A DNA stretch of 64,000 bases from Marinobacter piscis (GCF_007671655.1 NZ_VCGX01000001.1:839917-903916), one strand, 5' to 3'; counted from the first letter of the stretch, positions 47,275 to 57,345 are shown. The notes: generated by a model not told the origin, from the sequence alone. Numbers and translations are program-made.

Positions 47275-47466
47275 TTGCAGGTGTTGTTGTCGCGTCATCA
47301 TCAACGTTACAACAGTGAAACGGGAAGCCGGTTAAAGTCCGGCACTGCCCCCGCAACGGTAAGTGAGTGATTGGCGAAGAAAGATGCCACTGTGCATAAG
47401 CATGGGAAGGTTTACGCCGATCAGTATACGCTCATGAGTCCGGAGACCGGCCTGTAAACACACCGA
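47275..47466 (+). ncRNA. Cobalamin riboswitch upstream of btuB
   Basis: The core B12 aptamer is readable: ACGGGAAGCCGG then TTAAAGTCCGGCACTGCCC and CCGCAACGGTAA (about 47320-47362), followed by variable arms and the closing GAGTCCGGAGACCGGCCTG (about 47435-47454). Downstream, GGTGGG (47487-47492) can pair with CCCACC (47522-47527), a possible expression-platform hairpin. Bound adenosylcobalamin would lower expression of btuB and probably of the whole downstream run. It fills most of the 390-base gap between cobD and btuB. Confidence 0.92.
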
Positions 47467-47622
47467 ACGCTGCGGAGGGCAGTTGCGGTGGGTAAAGAGC
47501 CGGCCTGCCTTACGGAATTTTCCCACCATTTTAAAATACCCCGGTTTGGTATCGCGCCAAAACCTGCCTCCCTCTGCAGTACCTGAAAACTTTCCGTGCG
47601 GGTGCGCATGGAGTGTATGTGA

Positions 47623-49452
47623 GTGCGTTTAATGAAAGTTTCCCGGTCAGTTACCCGAGCTCTGGTTGTTCCTTTTGCCCTCAGCCCCCTCTCTATTGCT
47701 TTTGCACAAGATGCAGAAACCTCGCAGCTAGACCCTATTGTTGTCACTGCCACACTTGGCCCGAAAACTGTGGGTGAGAGTCTGGCGTCCGTTACGGTTA
47801 TTGAAGAGGAAGATATTCGCTCAAAGGCCCCAGCTGAGTTTTCTGAGCTTTTGCGTGGTCAGCCAGGTATTAACGTCACAGGCAACGGCTCTTTTGGGAA
47901 AACTACGAGTGTGTATACCCGTGGTGTCAAAAATGCGGGAACCGTTTTTCTGGTCGACGGTATAAAGCTGCATTCGGCAACCGGCGGTGGCGCTTCCTGG
48001 CAGTACTTTCCGACTGAGCTCATCGAGCGTGTTGAAATTGTGCGCGGCCCCCGCAGCTCGCTTTATGGCGCCGATGCCATGGGCGGTGTGGTGCAGGCGT
48101 TTACGCTGGATCCGAAATACGGAAACCGCGGCTGGGTCGAGGCGGGAGCCGGTAGTTTTGATACCCAGAAGGCCAGCGCGGGTGCTTCCGGCTCGGTTGG
48201 CAACACACGTTTCAGCCTGAGCGGTCTGCACAAAGACACCGATGGCACCGCGATTGTCGAGAATGGTGACGACAAGGGCTTCCGCAATACTGCCGGACTC
48301 GGGCGGATTGTGCATGATCTGGACAATGGTGGTGAAGCCAGTGTTGTGCTGATGCAGTCGGAGGGAAATACCGAATACGAGGGCGGCAATATTGATTACA
48401 TGCTTCGTACTGTGGGGCTTGGGCTGGTGACGCCAGTCAATGATAACTGGCAAACGGGTATTCAGTTTTCGGAATCAAGGGATGAGTCGGATACATTCGC
48501 CGACACTGGTGACTCCACTTACAATACGCGGCTGCGCCAGGCCCGGTGGGAAAACACTTTCTCTTACAGCGTTCATGAAATGGTTGTTGGCGCTGAACTA
48601 CAGCAAGATGAGGTCAGCAGTACCCAGGATTACAGTGAAAACAGTCGTACCAATACCGCCGTTTTCAGTCAGTTGCGTCTGAATTTTGGCCCAACGGATG
48701 TGCAGCTGAGTCTCCGCAGTGATGACAACGAAGCCTATGGCAACAAAGAAACAGGTGGTGTGGCATTGGGTTACAGTTTTGACCGTTCACACCGTATCCG
48801 TGCCAGCTACGGTACCGCTTTCCGGGCGCCGACGTTTAATGATCTTTATTGGCCGTTATCATTCAACTATCAGGGCAACCCGGACCTGGACGCTGAGGAA
48901 TCCAAAAGCTACGAACTGGGTGCCAGCGGGAACTACGAAAGATGGTTCTGGGATCTGGCACTGTACCAGATGGAGATTGATAACCTGATCAGTTCCGGAA
49001 GTGTCGGCGGTGTTGATATGCCCGTTAACGTAGATGAAGCGCGAATCCGTGGAGCGGAGTTTGCCGGTGGTTATGAACATAACGGTTGGCGGACGGGCAT
49101 TACGTTAACGTACATGGATCCGGAAGATCGTGACACAAAGAATCAATTGGCACGCCGACCCCGGCAGACGGCCAGCTTTGATCTGGACAAAACGATCAGT
49201 AATTTTGTGTTCGGCGGTTCGGTAATCGCGGAAGGCCATCGTTATGACAAGGCTGACGAAGTCGATCGTCTGGCTGGATTCGGAACACTGGATCTTCGCG
49301 CCGGCTGGCACTTTGCGCCAAACTGGAGCAGCCGTCTGACGCTGGCTAATGTGACCGACAAGAAATATTCGACCGCGAAATATTTCGATGGCCGAAATTA
49401 TATTGCTGCCGGCCGGACTGCCATGCTGACGGTTCGTTATGATATTCAATAA
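47623..49452 (+). CDS. btuB: TonB-dependent vitamin B12 receptor
   Basis: A 609-residue outer-membrane receptor. A signal peptide ends at AFA. The TonB box is DPIVVTAT (residues 37-44). A plug domain follows (IRSKAPAEFSELLRGQPGINV, then FLVDGIKLHSATGG and VEIVRGPRSSLYGADAMGGVV), and then the barrel to the C terminus, which has FAPNWSSRLTLANVTDKKY. It imports cobalamin and cobinamide using TonB energy. The start is a GTG at 47623 with GGAG nine bases upstream, or the ATG three codons later. Controlled by the riboswitch before it. Confidence 0.95.
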   Translation: MRLMKVSRSVTRALVVPFALSPLSIAFAQDAETSQLDPIVVTATLGPKTVGESLASVTVIEEEDIRSKAPAEFSELLRGQPGINVTGNGSFGKTTSVYTRGVKNAGTVFLVDGIKLHSATGGGASWQYFPTELIERVEIVRGPRSSLYGADAMGGVVQAFTLDPKYGNRGWVEAGAGSFDTQKASAGASGSVGNTRFSLSGLHKDTDGTAIVENGDDKGFRNTAGLGRIVHDLDNGGEASVVLMQSEGNTEYEGGNIDYMLRTVGLGLVTPVNDNWQTGIQFSESRDESDTFADTGDSTYNTRLRQARWENTFSYSVHEMVVGAELQQDEVSSTQDYSENSRTNTAVFSQLRLNFGPTDVQLSLRSDDNEAYGNKETGGVALGYSFDRSHRIRASYGTAFRAPTFNDLYWPLSFNYQGNPDLDAEESKSYELGASGNYERWFWDLALYQMEIDNLISSGSVGGVDMPVNVDEARIRGAEFAGGYEHNGWRTGITLTYMDPEDRDTKNQLARRPRQTASFDLDKTISNFVFGGSVIAEGHRYDKADEVDRLAGFGTLDLRAGWHFAPNWSSRLTLANVTDKKYSTAKYFDGRNYIAAGRTAMLTVRYDIQ

Positions 49453-49475
49453 CTTGAAGAAACAGGAGGGCTAGC

Positions 49476-50378
49476 GTGGTTTCATGCCGGCTGTCTTTAG
49501 GTTTTGCGCTGTGGGCGATGTTGGCACTGCTTGCGGTCTCCCCTTTGTCAGCCGGCGAGGCGCAACGCTGTGTTACCGACGGTACCGGTGACGAACTGTG
49601 CCTGCATGCTCCGGCCAAGCGTATAGCCACTCTTTCGCCCGGTGCAACCGAGCTTATGTTTGCCGCTGGCGCCGGCGATAAAGTAGTCGCTGTGGTTAAT
49701 CACAGCGACTACCCGCCAGAAGCATTGGAATTGCCACTAGTGGGTAATCACACACGCATTGATCTTGAGGCATTGCTGGCTTTAAAGCCGGACTTGGTGA
49801 TCACCTGGGTGACGGGCAATCCACCTGCGCAGATAGAAATGTTGCAGGAGCTTGGGTTGCCTACGTTTGCCATTGAGCCCCGAACGTTTGAAGGGGTTTC
49901 ACGCACCATTGAACTGTTATCCAGGCTGGCAGGAACCGAAAACCAAGGTTACGCAGAAGCGGAGCGCTTCCGAAAAGGTATGGCGAAGGTTTCGAAGCAG
50001 TATCAACATGCTGAACCCATACCGGTTTTTTATCAGGTGTGGGAAACACCTTTAATGACAATTAATAACGAACACCTGATTGGCAAGGTTTTGCAGCTGT
50101 GTGGCGGGGTGAACGTGTTTGGTGACATGCCACGACTGGTCCCGCGAATCAGCGCTGAGGTTGTTCTGGAGGCTGACCCTCATGCCATCCTGACCGGCAG
50201 TGTTGAGGGTACAGCAGATGATGAGCTGGATCATTGGAAAAAGTATCCGGAACTCAGTGCTGTCGCCCGTAATAATTTATTTTTTATTCCAGCCTCCCCC
50301 ATTTCCAGACCCACTCCCAGGCTTCTTGAAGCCAGCAAATCAATCTGTCAAAAGCTGGATACTGCCCGTGCCCGCTAA
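49476..50378 (+). CDS. btuF: Cobalamin-binding periplasmic protein
   Basis: A 300-residue cluster A-II/BtuF-type binding protein. The signal peptide is LGFALWAMLALLAVSPLSAG. Conserved segments are RIATLSPGATELMFAAGAGDKVVAVV, DYPPEALELPLVGNHTRIDLEALLALKPDLVITW and the VFYQVWETPLMTIN strand. It takes corrinoid from BtuB and hands it to BtuCD. The start is a GTG with AGGAGGG upstream. It lies 23 bases after btuB, so it shares its control. Confidence 0.93.
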   Translation: MVSCRLSLGFALWAMLALLAVSPLSAGEAQRCVTDGTGDELCLHAPAKRIATLSPGATELMFAAGAGDKVVAVVNHSDYPPEALELPLVGNHTRIDLEALLALKPDLVITWVTGNPPAQIEMLQELGLPTFAIEPRTFEGVSRTIELLSRLAGTENQGYAEAERFRKGMAKVSKQYQHAEPIPVFYQVWETPLMTINNEHLIGKVLQLCGGVNVFGDMPRLVPRISAEVVLEADPHAILTGSVEGTADDELDHWKKYPELSAVARNNLFFIPASPISRPTPRLLEASKSICQKLDTARAR

Positions 50379-50411
50379 TAATAAAAGCTTATATTTGTGG
50401 ATCAATAATCA

Positions 50412-51371
50412 ATGATTCGCTCTTTGCTCGGATTGGGAATAGCAGCTCTTGCTGCCATATTGCTGGCATTGGCTATGGGAAGCGTGACCATTCCGCCCCT
50501 TGGTCTTTTGGAGGCGGTACAAGGCGACGGCACTTCTTTGCATCGGACACTGCTTTGGGATCTGCGTATGCCGCGCACGCTGTCTGCATTCGCGACAGGA
50601 GGGCTTTTGGCCGTAGCGGGTGCTCTTATGCAGATCCTGCTGCGTAATCCATTGGCTGATCCGTACGTACTGGGCTTATCTGGGGGTGCTGCTGTAGGCG
50701 CACTTCTGGCCATGCTGACCGGGTTGGGAACCCTGCTGGTTTCAGGTTCTGCTTTTGCGGGCGCAATGTTGGCTACTGTTCTGGTATTCGGACTTGCGCA
50801 CGGCACGGGCAGTTGGACTCCATCGCGCCTTTTGCTGACAGGGGTGGTAGTCGCGGCTGGCTGGGGCGCTGTCATTACGCTTATGCTGGCCATTACGCCA
50901 TCGCACAAGCTCCCGGGTATGCTTTACTGGCTTATGGGTGACGTTTCCTATGCCCGAACACCCTGGCCGCCACTAATTATTCTGGGGCTTTCGGTTCTTT
51001 TTATTCTACCTCTTGCCCGTAACCTGAATGTGCTGGCGCGCGGACCCATGCAGGCTGCAGCTCTTGGGGTGTCTGTGCGACCGCTGGAGTGGACGATCTA
51101 CGTTCTGGCCAGCCTGTTAACAGCGACCGCAGTGACCACCGCCGGCAGCGTTGGTTTCGTTGGCCTGATTGTGCCTCACATGCTTCGGCTGGTGCTGGGT
51201 AATGATCAGCGCATCATTCTTCCCGCCTGCGCTTTGGCAGGCGGTACGCTGCTGGTGCTGGCGGATACACTGGCTCGAACCGTGATTGCGCCTGAGCAAT
51301 TGCCGGTTGGCGTGATTACGGCTTTGTTGGGTGTGCCCACATTTCTCTTTTTGTTACACCGGAGCCGTTGA
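50412..51371 (+). CDS. btuC: Vitamin B12 ABC transporter permease
   Basis: A 319-residue FecCD/BtuC-family permease with about ten membrane helices. Typical blocks are LWDLRMPRTLSAFATGGLLAVAGALMQILLRNPLADPYVLGLSGGAAVGA near the start, and GSVGFVGLIVPHMLRLVLGNDQR, which forms the coupling region. It overlaps btuD by four bases (ATGA-type junction), so the permease and ATPase are coupled. Confidence 0.94.
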   Translation: MIRSLLGLGIAALAAILLALAMGSVTIPPLGLLEAVQGDGTSLHRTLLWDLRMPRTLSAFATGGLLAVAGALMQILLRNPLADPYVLGLSGGAAVGALLAMLTGLGTLLVSGSAFAGAMLATVLVFGLAHGTGSWTPSRLLLTGVVVAAGWGAVITLMLAITPSHKLPGMLYWLMGDVSYARTPWPPLIILGLSVLFILPLARNLNVLARGPMQAAALGVSVRPLEWTIYVLASLLTATAVTTAGSVGFVGLIVPHMLRLVLGNDQRIILPACALAGGTLLVLADTLARTVIAPEQLPVGVITALLGVPTFLFLLHRSR

Positions 51372-52138
51372 TGAGCAGGCTGCGTACCCGGGATTTGGTG
51401 ATCAATGTGCCAGGAAGGCCGGATGGCTACCCACTGAATATAGAAATAGAGCCTGGCCAGACCTGGGGGGTTCTCGGCCCGAACGGTGCGGGTAAAACTA
51501 CATTGCTCCACACACTTGCAGGGCTGCTCCGTCCCCGTAACGGCCAGGTGCTGTTAAACGAACAGCCTTTAAAACTCATGAAGCGCCGCGAGATAGCTCA
51601 GCATCTTGGCCTGGTCTTTCAGGAGCGTCAGGACAGTTTTCCGGCAACCGTCCTGGAAACTGCACTGATCGGCAGGCATCCATGGTTATCGCCGTGGGAG
51701 AGCGAGCAAAGTGAGGATCAGGCTCGTGCCCGGAGTGCTCTTGCCATGCTGGATGTTGATCATCTGTCGGACCGCCTGTTGAACACGCTTTCTGGCGGGG
51801 AACGGCAACGTGTTGCTATCGCTACGTTAATGACCCAGGACCCAAGTGTATGGCTGCTGGATGAGCCTACCAACCACCTCGACCTGCATCATCAAGTCAG
51901 TGTTATGAACTTGCTTCGGGATCAAGCGACTGCAGGGAAAGCTGTTTTTATGTGCCTGCACGACCTGAATCTGGCGGCCCGTTGGTGTAGTCATGTGTTG
52001 CTTCTTTATACCAATGGCGACGCATGCTGGGGGGCGGTTGACGCCATGCTGGAGCCAACGGCTCTGGAGCAATTATACAACCAGAGGCTGATTACAGTGG
52101 AAGCAGATGGCGCCCCTGTTTTTATACCGGTGCGCTAA
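51368..52138 (+). CDS. btuD: Vitamin B12 ABC transporter ATPase
   Basis: A 256-residue ABC ATPase. Walker A is GPNGAGKTTLL, the signature is LSGGERQRVAIATLM, and Walker B is VWLLDEPTNHLDL. It drives BtuC to import corrinoid into the cytoplasm. Its position right after btuC and before the amidating enzymes of the pathway supports the B12 assignment over siderophore uptake. Confidence 0.93.
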   Translation: MMSRLRTRDLVINVPGRPDGYPLNIEIEPGQTWGVLGPNGAGKTTLLHTLAGLLRPRNGQVLLNEQPLKLMKRREIAQHLGLVFQERQDSFPATVLETALIGRHPWLSPWESEQSEDQARARSALAMLDVDHLSDRLLNTLSGGERQRVAIATLMTQDPSVWLLDEPTNHLDLHHQVSVMNLLRDQATAGKAVFMCLHDLNLAARWCSHVLLLYTNGDACWGAVDAMLEPTALEQLYNQRLITVEADGAPVFIPVR

Positions 52139-52165
52139 TAATTTCGTTGTTTAAATGGCTAAGTT

Positions 52166-53491
52166 ATGAATAGATCTGTCCCCGCAGTAATGATTACCGC
52201 TCCCGCCTCCGGGCAGGGGAAATCCATGGTAACGGCAGCACTGGCACGCTTGCACCGCAATGCCGGGCGTGAGGTTCGGGTGTTCAAACATGGCCCGGAC
52301 TATCTGGACCCGATGGTGCTGGAGGTTGCCTCAGGGAACCCTGTTTACCAACTCCACCCCTGGATGACCGGCGAAGATGAGTGTCGGTGGCGATTGGCAG
52401 AGGCCGCGAAAACGGCAGACCTTGTTCTGATCGAAGGCGCTATGGGGTTGTTCGACGGCGATCCATCAAGCGCCGACTTGGCCAAGCTGATGGGTATTCC
52501 GGCGTTGCCGGTGATTGACGCCGGAGGCATGGCGCAAACCTTTGGTGCTGTCGCCTTGGGACTGGCTAACTTTGATCCTGGGCTCGCTGTATATCAAGTT
52601 GTTGCGAACAAAATTGGTAGCCCGCGCCACGGCGACATGCTGCGCGACGGGTTGCCTGAAGGTATCAGCCTGCTGGGTGCCATCCCCCGTGATGAGGCAA
52701 TGAGCATTCCTGATAGGCACCTTGGGCTGGTTCAGCCGGCAGAGTTGGAGAATCTTGACCGGCAGTTGGATAAAGCCGCCGAAGTTCTCAAAGCTGCTGG
52801 CCTTGAAGAGCTACCAAAAGCGGTGACTGTCAGGACAACCGAGCCGGCCAGGCCGGAAGCGTTGCTGGCCGGAGTGCGCATTGCAATTGCCCGGGATGCT
52901 GCCTTCAGTTTTATTTACCGTGCAAACATGGAGTTGCTTCGTGCTATGGGGGCGGAGCTGCACTATTTCTCGCCCCTCGAAGATGCAGAGATACCATCAG
53001 CCGACGCCCTGTGGATTCCGGGTGGCTACCCTGATCTTCATGGCGGCATCCTCGCAGGGAATGAGTCCATGAGGACAGCTATCAAGGCGTTTTACAACTC
53101 CGGCAAGCCAATACTTGCGGAATGTGGTGGCTTAATCGCTTGCATGGAGGAGTTCACGGATAAAGACGGCATAACCCACCCGCTATTCGGGATCGTGCCG
53201 GGGCAGGCAACTATTGCCAGGCGCCTTCAGGGCATCGGCATGCACAGCCTTGCGACAACACAGGGTGAACTGCGAGGCCATACATTCCATCGGTTTACCC
53301 TTGGCACACACTGGGAGGCCGTGGCCCACACCAAAAAACAGGCAGGCACCGGTAGTGAGCTTGTGTTTGGTGACAAAGGCTTGGTCGCCAGCCTGTTTTA
53401 CAGCTATTTTCCATCAGCACCGAGCGTTGTTGCCGCTATTTTCAAAGGCCAGCCGCTGACATTCCATAATGACGACGAGGGTACATCATGA
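52166..53491 (+). CDS. cobB: Cobyrinate a,c-diamide synthase
   Basis: A 441-residue amidotransferase that uses glutamine and ATP to amidate the a and c side chains of (hydrogeno)cobyrinate. The N-terminal ATP-binding part starts ITAPASGQGKSMVTAALARLH. VLIEGAMGLFDG and the class I glutaminase nucleophile in PILAECGGLIACMEEF (Cys near residue 322) follow. It overlaps cobO by four bases. Its presence means the cell can process corrinoids from the cobyrinate stage, provided the ring is made elsewhere or imported. Confidence 0.92.
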   Translation: MNRSVPAVMITAPASGQGKSMVTAALARLHRNAGREVRVFKHGPDYLDPMVLEVASGNPVYQLHPWMTGEDECRWRLAEAAKTADLVLIEGAMGLFDGDPSSADLAKLMGIPALPVIDAGGMAQTFGAVALGLANFDPGLAVYQVVANKIGSPRHGDMLRDGLPEGISLLGAIPRDEAMSIPDRHLGLVQPAELENLDRQLDKAAEVLKAAGLEELPKAVTVRTTEPARPEALLAGVRIAIARDAAFSFIYRANMELLRAMGAELHYFSPLEDAEIPSADALWIPGGYPDLHGGILAGNESMRTAIKAFYNSGKPILAECGGLIACMEEFTDKDGITHPLFGIVPGQATIARRLQGIGMHSLATTQGELRGHTFHRFTLGTHWEAVAHTKKQAGTGSELVFGDKGLVASLFYSYFPSAPSVVAAIFKGQPLTFHNDDEGTS

Positions 53492-54099
53492 AGGAACGCG
53501 CAAAAGACCCTGAACGCCATGCCAAGCGCATGGCTGCCAAACAGAAAATCATGCAGGAACGCATCGCCAATGCCCAGAAAGAGCAGGGCGTATTATTGGT
53601 GCTGACCGGCCCGGGCAAAGGCAAAAGCAGCTCTGGCTTTGGCATGGTGGCGCGCTCCCTGGGTCATGGCATGAAAGTAGGCATTGTGCAGTTTATCAAA
53701 GGTGCATTCAGCACCGGCGAAGAAGCCTTCTTCCGGGATCTGCCCAATGTGGATTACCACGTGATGGGGGAAGGGTACACCTGGGAGACCCAGAACCGGG
53801 AGCAGGATGTGGAATCCGCCAATGCGGCCTGGGACATTGTTGCAGGCATGCTGCAAGACGACAGCTACGATTTGATTTTATTGGATGAACTCAATATCGC
53901 ATTGAAGTACGACTACATAGATCTGGATCGTGTTCTGGACGACCTGCAGGCCCGGCCGGAAATGCAGCACGTGGTTGTCACTGGCAGAAGCGCCCCAAAA
54001 GAGCTGGTTGATATCGCAGACACAGTGACTGAAATGGGCGTAGTAAAACACGCCTTTGCGGATCAGGGTATCAAGGCTCAGAAGGGTGTTGAGCTTTAA
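53488..54099 (+). CDS. cobO: Cob(I)yrinate a,c-diamide adenosyltransferase
   Basis: A 203-residue CobA/CobO-type enzyme that adds the adenosyl group to reduced corrinoid. The P-loop is VLTGPGKGKSSSGFGMVARSLGHG (about residues 36-59), followed by VGIVQFIKGAF, LILLDELNIALKYDY and VVVTGRSAPKELVDIADTVTEM, all typical. The N-terminal 30 residues are lysine- and arginine-rich. It is linked by overlap to cobB and by a three-base gap to cobQ. Confidence 0.95.
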   Translation: MKERAKDPERHAKRMAAKQKIMQERIANAQKEQGVLLVLTGPGKGKSSSGFGMVARSLGHGMKVGIVQFIKGAFSTGEEAFFRDLPNVDYHVMGEGYTWETQNREQDVESANAAWDIVAGMLQDDSYDLILLDELNIALKYDYIDLDRVLDDLQARPEMQHVVVTGRSAPKELVDIADTVTEMGVVKHAFADQGIKAQKGVEL

Positions 54100-54102
54100 G
54101 CC

Positions 54103-55572
54103 ATGACCACGCTGATGATTCAGGGCACCACCTCCGACGCCGGGAAAACCACGGTTGTCGCTGCCCTGTGTCGCTGGCTGGCGCGCCAGGGTGTATCCGT
54201 CGCGCCGTTCAAGCCCCAGAACATGGCATTGAACAGCGCCATTACCGTGGATGGCGGTGAAATTGGTCGCTCCACGGCACTGCAAGCGCTGGCCTGTGGT
54301 GTTGAACCCCACAGCGACATGAATCCGGTATTGCTGAAGCCTCAAAGCGACTGTGGCGCTCAGGTTATTCTGCGCGGCCAGGTGCACGGCAATATGGAGG
54401 CGCTGGATTATCATGCCTATAAAGCCGAGGCCATGAGCGCAGTAATGGAAGCCTGGCGCTCACTCAGCGAGCGTTATGATGTAATCATTGCGGAGGGCGC
54501 CGGCAGCCCGGCGGAGGTGAATCTGCGGGCTAATGATATCGCCAACATGGGCTTTGCTGAAGCGGCAGATTGCCCGGTGCTGTTGGTTGGGGATATCGAC
54601 CGGGGCGGCGTGTTTGCCCAGCTTGTAGGCACTCTGGAGCTGATCTCCCACAGCGAACAAACGCGCACAGCAGGGTTTATTATCAATCGTTTCCGTGGCG
54701 ATATCAGTTTGCTGGAACCGGGTCTGGACTGGCTAACTGAGCGTACTGGCAAACCGGTGATGGGCGTATTGCCTTATCTGCATGGCCTGGTTGTGGATTC
54801 CGAGGACAGTATAGGTACGTCTGGCACTAGTGAGGCCGGCGCCCTCAACGTGATTGTTCCCGTTTTACCCCGCATCAGCAATCACAATGACTTTGATCCT
54901 TTGCGCCTGCACCCGGGCGTAAACCTTCGGTTTGTTGGCCCGGATCAGCCCATTCCGGCGGCAGATCTTATTATTCTGCCCGGTAGCAAAAGCACCCGTA
55001 CCGACATAGTCTGGCTACATTCTCAGGGGTGGGCGCAGGCCATTCGTAAACACCTGCGTTACGGCGGTAAAGTGTTTGGTCTATGCGGTGGTTTCCAGAT
55101 GCTGGGCGAGCAGGTGGATGATCCTGACGGACTGGAAGGCGATGCCGGTTCTGCAGGCGGTCTGGGTTTGTTGGAAATGACCACCACCATGGTGGCTGGT
55201 AAACAGCTGAGGAACGTCAAAGGCACTCTCGCCTTTCAGACAGACAGGGCGGGCGGCGATGGTGCAGTTTTCAGCGGTTATGAAATGCACAACGGCGTGA
55301 GCCAGGGCGAAGCCTTCGCAAGGCCTCTCGGGCAGATAGACGGCAAGCCCGAAGGTGCGATAAGTGCCGACAGGCAGATTGCAGGCACCTATGTACACGG
55401 AATTTTCGACGAACCTGCGGCATGCGACGCTCTTCTTGAATGGGCCGGGCTCGATCACGCAGGCACAGCAGTGGACTACCAACAGCATCGTCTTGAACAG
55501 CTCGAGCGGCTGGCAGATCAGGTTGAGCAGTGCCTGGACACAGACTGGCTGCGTGAGCTGCTAGAGTATTAA
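54103..55572 (+). CDS. cobQ: Cobyric acid synthase
   Basis: A 489-residue amidotransferase that amidates four side chains of adenosylcobyrinic acid a,c-diamide to give cobyric acid. The N terminus is [21 protein letters not shown], with [13 protein letters not shown] next. The glutaminase domain has [16 protein letters not shown] (nucleophile cysteine near residue 328), and GTYVHGIFD holds the catalytic histidine. The product is the direct substrate of CbiB. Length and layout match the family. Confidence 0.95.
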   Translation: MTTLMIQGTTSDAGKTTVVAALCRWLARQGVSVAPFKPQNMALNSAITVDGGEIGRSTALQALACGVEPHSDMNPVLLKPQSDCGAQVILRGQVHGNMEALDYHAYKAEAMSAVMEAWRSLSERYDVIIAEGAGSPAEVNLRANDIANMGFAEAADCPVLLVGDIDRGGVFAQLVGTLELISHSEQTRTAGFIINRFRGDISLLEPGLDWLTERTGKPVMGVLPYLHGLVVDSEDSIGTSGTSEAGALNVIVPVLPRISNHNDFDPLRLHPGVNLRFVGPDQPIPAADLIILPGSKSTRTDIVWLHSQGWAQAIRKHLRYGGKVFGLCGGFQMLGEQVDDPDGLEGDAGSAGGLGLLEMTTTMVAGKQLRNVKGTLAFQTDRAGGDGAVFSGYEMHNGVSQGEAFARPLGQIDGKPEGAISADRQIAGTYVHGIFDEPAACDALLEWAGLDHAGTAVDYQQHRLEQLERLADQVEQCLDTDWLRELLEY

Positions 55573-55599
55573 CAGCCAACTCAGGAGGCATCAAACATC

Positions 55600-56298
55600 A
55601 TGCATAATTCGGGACATGACTTCAGTGACGACGAGCGTGCAGGTCTCTATCGGGCTATATACGAGCGCCGCGATGTGCGCTCGCAATTCCTGCCAGATCC
55701 TATTCCACGTCCCGTGCTGGCGCGCCTTCTGAATGCAGCCCACCATGCGCCTTCAGTAGGCTTTATGCAGCCCTGGGATTTCATACTGATCGACAGCCCC
55801 GAGATCCGTGAGCAGGTGTTGGCCAGTTTTAATGAAGAGAACGCCAAAGCGGCGAAGAATTATACGGGTGAGCGTCAACAGACCTATCGTAGTTTGAAAC
55901 TGCAGGGCATTACCGAAAGTCCGATGAATCTGTGTATCACCTGTAACCGCAGCCGCGGTGGTGACCATGTACTGGGCCGTAATTCGGTTGTGGAAATGGA
56001 CCTGTTCAGTACCTGCCTGGCGGTGCAGAATTTGTGGCTGGCAGCGCGGGCCGAGGGTATTGGCGTGGGTTGGGTGAGTATCATTGACCAGTCCAGACTG
56101 GCGAGCATCCTCAACTTGCCGGAGAACGTCTATCCGCTGGCTTACCTGTGCCTCGGTTACGTCAGTGAGTTTCTCGACAAGCCTGAGCTGGAGACCAAAG
56201 GCTGGCGCTCACGGCTGCCACTGGAGGATCTGGTGCACAGTAATCGTTGGGGCGCCAATCCGGACGACGAGGCTTTGCTGGAGCAGTTAAGGCGCTGA
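55600..56298 (+). CDS. bluB: 5,6-dimethylbenzimidazole synthase
   Basis: A 232-residue flavin-destructase of the nitroreductase fold that turns reduced FMN plus oxygen into dimethylbenzimidazole, the lower ligand of B12. Visible blocks are IYERRDVRSQFLPDPIP, NAAHHAPSVGFMQPWDFILI, and EGIGVGWVSIIDQSRLASIL, with YVSEFLDKPELETKGW at the end. It feeds CobT. It closes the plus-strand run with a 27-base gap after cobQ. It requires oxygen, so the lower ligand is made aerobically. Confidence 0.95.
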   Translation: MHNSGHDFSDDERAGLYRAIYERRDVRSQFLPDPIPRPVLARLLNAAHHAPSVGFMQPWDFILIDSPEIREQVLASFNEENAKAAKNYTGERQQTYRSLKLQGITESPMNLCITCNRSRGGDHVLGRNSVVEMDLFSTCLAVQNLWLAARAEGIGVGWVSIIDQSRLASILNLPENVYPLAYLCLGYVSEFLDKPELETKGWRSRLPLEDLVHSNRWGANPDDEALLEQLRR

Positions 56299-56561
56299 AT
56301 CTGCAGTTTTTTCGTATTTTCCCCACCCCACATTTATCTCACTCCATCTTCCTGGCTCACGGCCAGCCCTCTGTTGCATCGTTAGCGGTTGAAGAATTGA
56401 CGAAGATTTACAATCTTGGGGTTGTTAACACAAGTTAATGTTGCGACTATCCGCTCCGAAATTGCGATTGCTTTTAGTCATCGACCGCGTTTATTAACTT
56501 GGCCGGGGCAAGGCGTCCAACCCTGATAATACCGCAAATAAAACATTGTGAGCCTTAAATT
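56299..56561. promoter_or_regulatory. Intergenic leader of the envelope operon
   Basis: This 263-base AT-rich gap separates bluB from the next operon. AAGATT/AATCTT (56403-56417, three-base centre) and TTAAC/GTTAA just after it are small perfect inverted repeats beside a TTGACG hexamer. No clear -10 pairs with that hexamer. The promoter for the downstream genes is expected here but cannot be fixed by eye. Confidence 0.3.
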
Positions 56562-57320
56562 GTGACTGACGCCAGCGTTCAGAATGCCCGTGAGAAAAGC
56601 TTCACTTTTCGTCAAAAGACTGTGAGCTGGGTCGCTGCAATTACCTTGCCTGTCATTGCTCTGGGTAATTTTTCTGAAGCGGTCATGATTGTTGAAAGCG
56701 CGATTGACCGGGCAATATCAACCTTCACGAACATTCCGGAATATAAAGATCTGGGCTACCTCAGGTCTGGTATTAACCTGGATTTTGCCCGCGAAATATT
56801 CGGGATGCCGCAGGTTAGCCGGAACCTGGAACAAGGGTTAAGCGCTGAGTATTTTTTTGATGAAAAGTATCTTCTGACGTTGCTTGTCAGGTCAGGTGAA
56901 GTCATGGGGTATACCGTGATCAGCCTTCAGGAGGGCTTTGCTCCGCCGGTTTTTGGAAAGTGGGGCGGCAATCTTGGCGAATTTACCTTTTCGGAACTCA
57001 AGGGCATACCCGGTGACTTTGTTGCGGACTGGACTAAAAACAGTGCGTCTTACCTTGAGTCCGTCAATCTCGGAGGCGGATCGCTGAACCAGAAAGCCTT
57101 TGCCGGCTGGGTTAACTATGGCGATGGCAGCAGCGTGCATGGGTTGGCAAAACTTTACCAGAGCGTTTTGCAGGATGGCGATTCCGAAACCATACGCAAG
57201 ACCTTGCGTGGCTCGACCAAACCCAATTTTTACGGCTGGGGAGACCTCCCCCTGAGCGACCTGACGGCCTCCATCCTGAGCCCGATAGACTTGGGACATT
57301 ATCTTTCTGCCTATCAGTAA
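56562..57320 (+). CDS. Unrecognised N-terminally anchored protein, first gene of the envelope operon
   Basis: A 252-residue protein. After about 20 charged residues, one hydrophobic segment (SWVAAITLPVIALGNFSEAVM, about 23-43) can anchor it in the inner membrane. The remainder is hydrophilic, with a YLRSGINLDFAREIFGMPQVSRNL block and an ILSPIDLGHYLSAYQ tail. The segment LLTLLVRSGEVMGYTVIS looks like a strand pair next to a glycine-rich stretch. I do not recognise the family with confidence. The start is a GTG without a strong ribosome site. A 25-base gap leads to the next gene. Confidence 0.65.
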   Translation: MTDASVQNAREKSFTFRQKTVSWVAAITLPVIALGNFSEAVMIVESAIDRAISTFTNIPEYKDLGYLRSGINLDFAREIFGMPQVSRNLEQGLSAEYFFDEKYLLTLLVRSGEVMGYTVISLQEGFAPPVFGKWGGNLGEFTFSELKGIPGDFVADWTKNSASYLESVNLGGGSLNQKAFAGWVNYGDGSSVHGLAKLYQSVLQDGDSETIRKTLRGSTKPNFYGWGDLPLSDLTASILSPIDLGHYLSAYQ

Positions 57321-57345
57321 TAAAACGACAATCAAGGAGCGAAGA

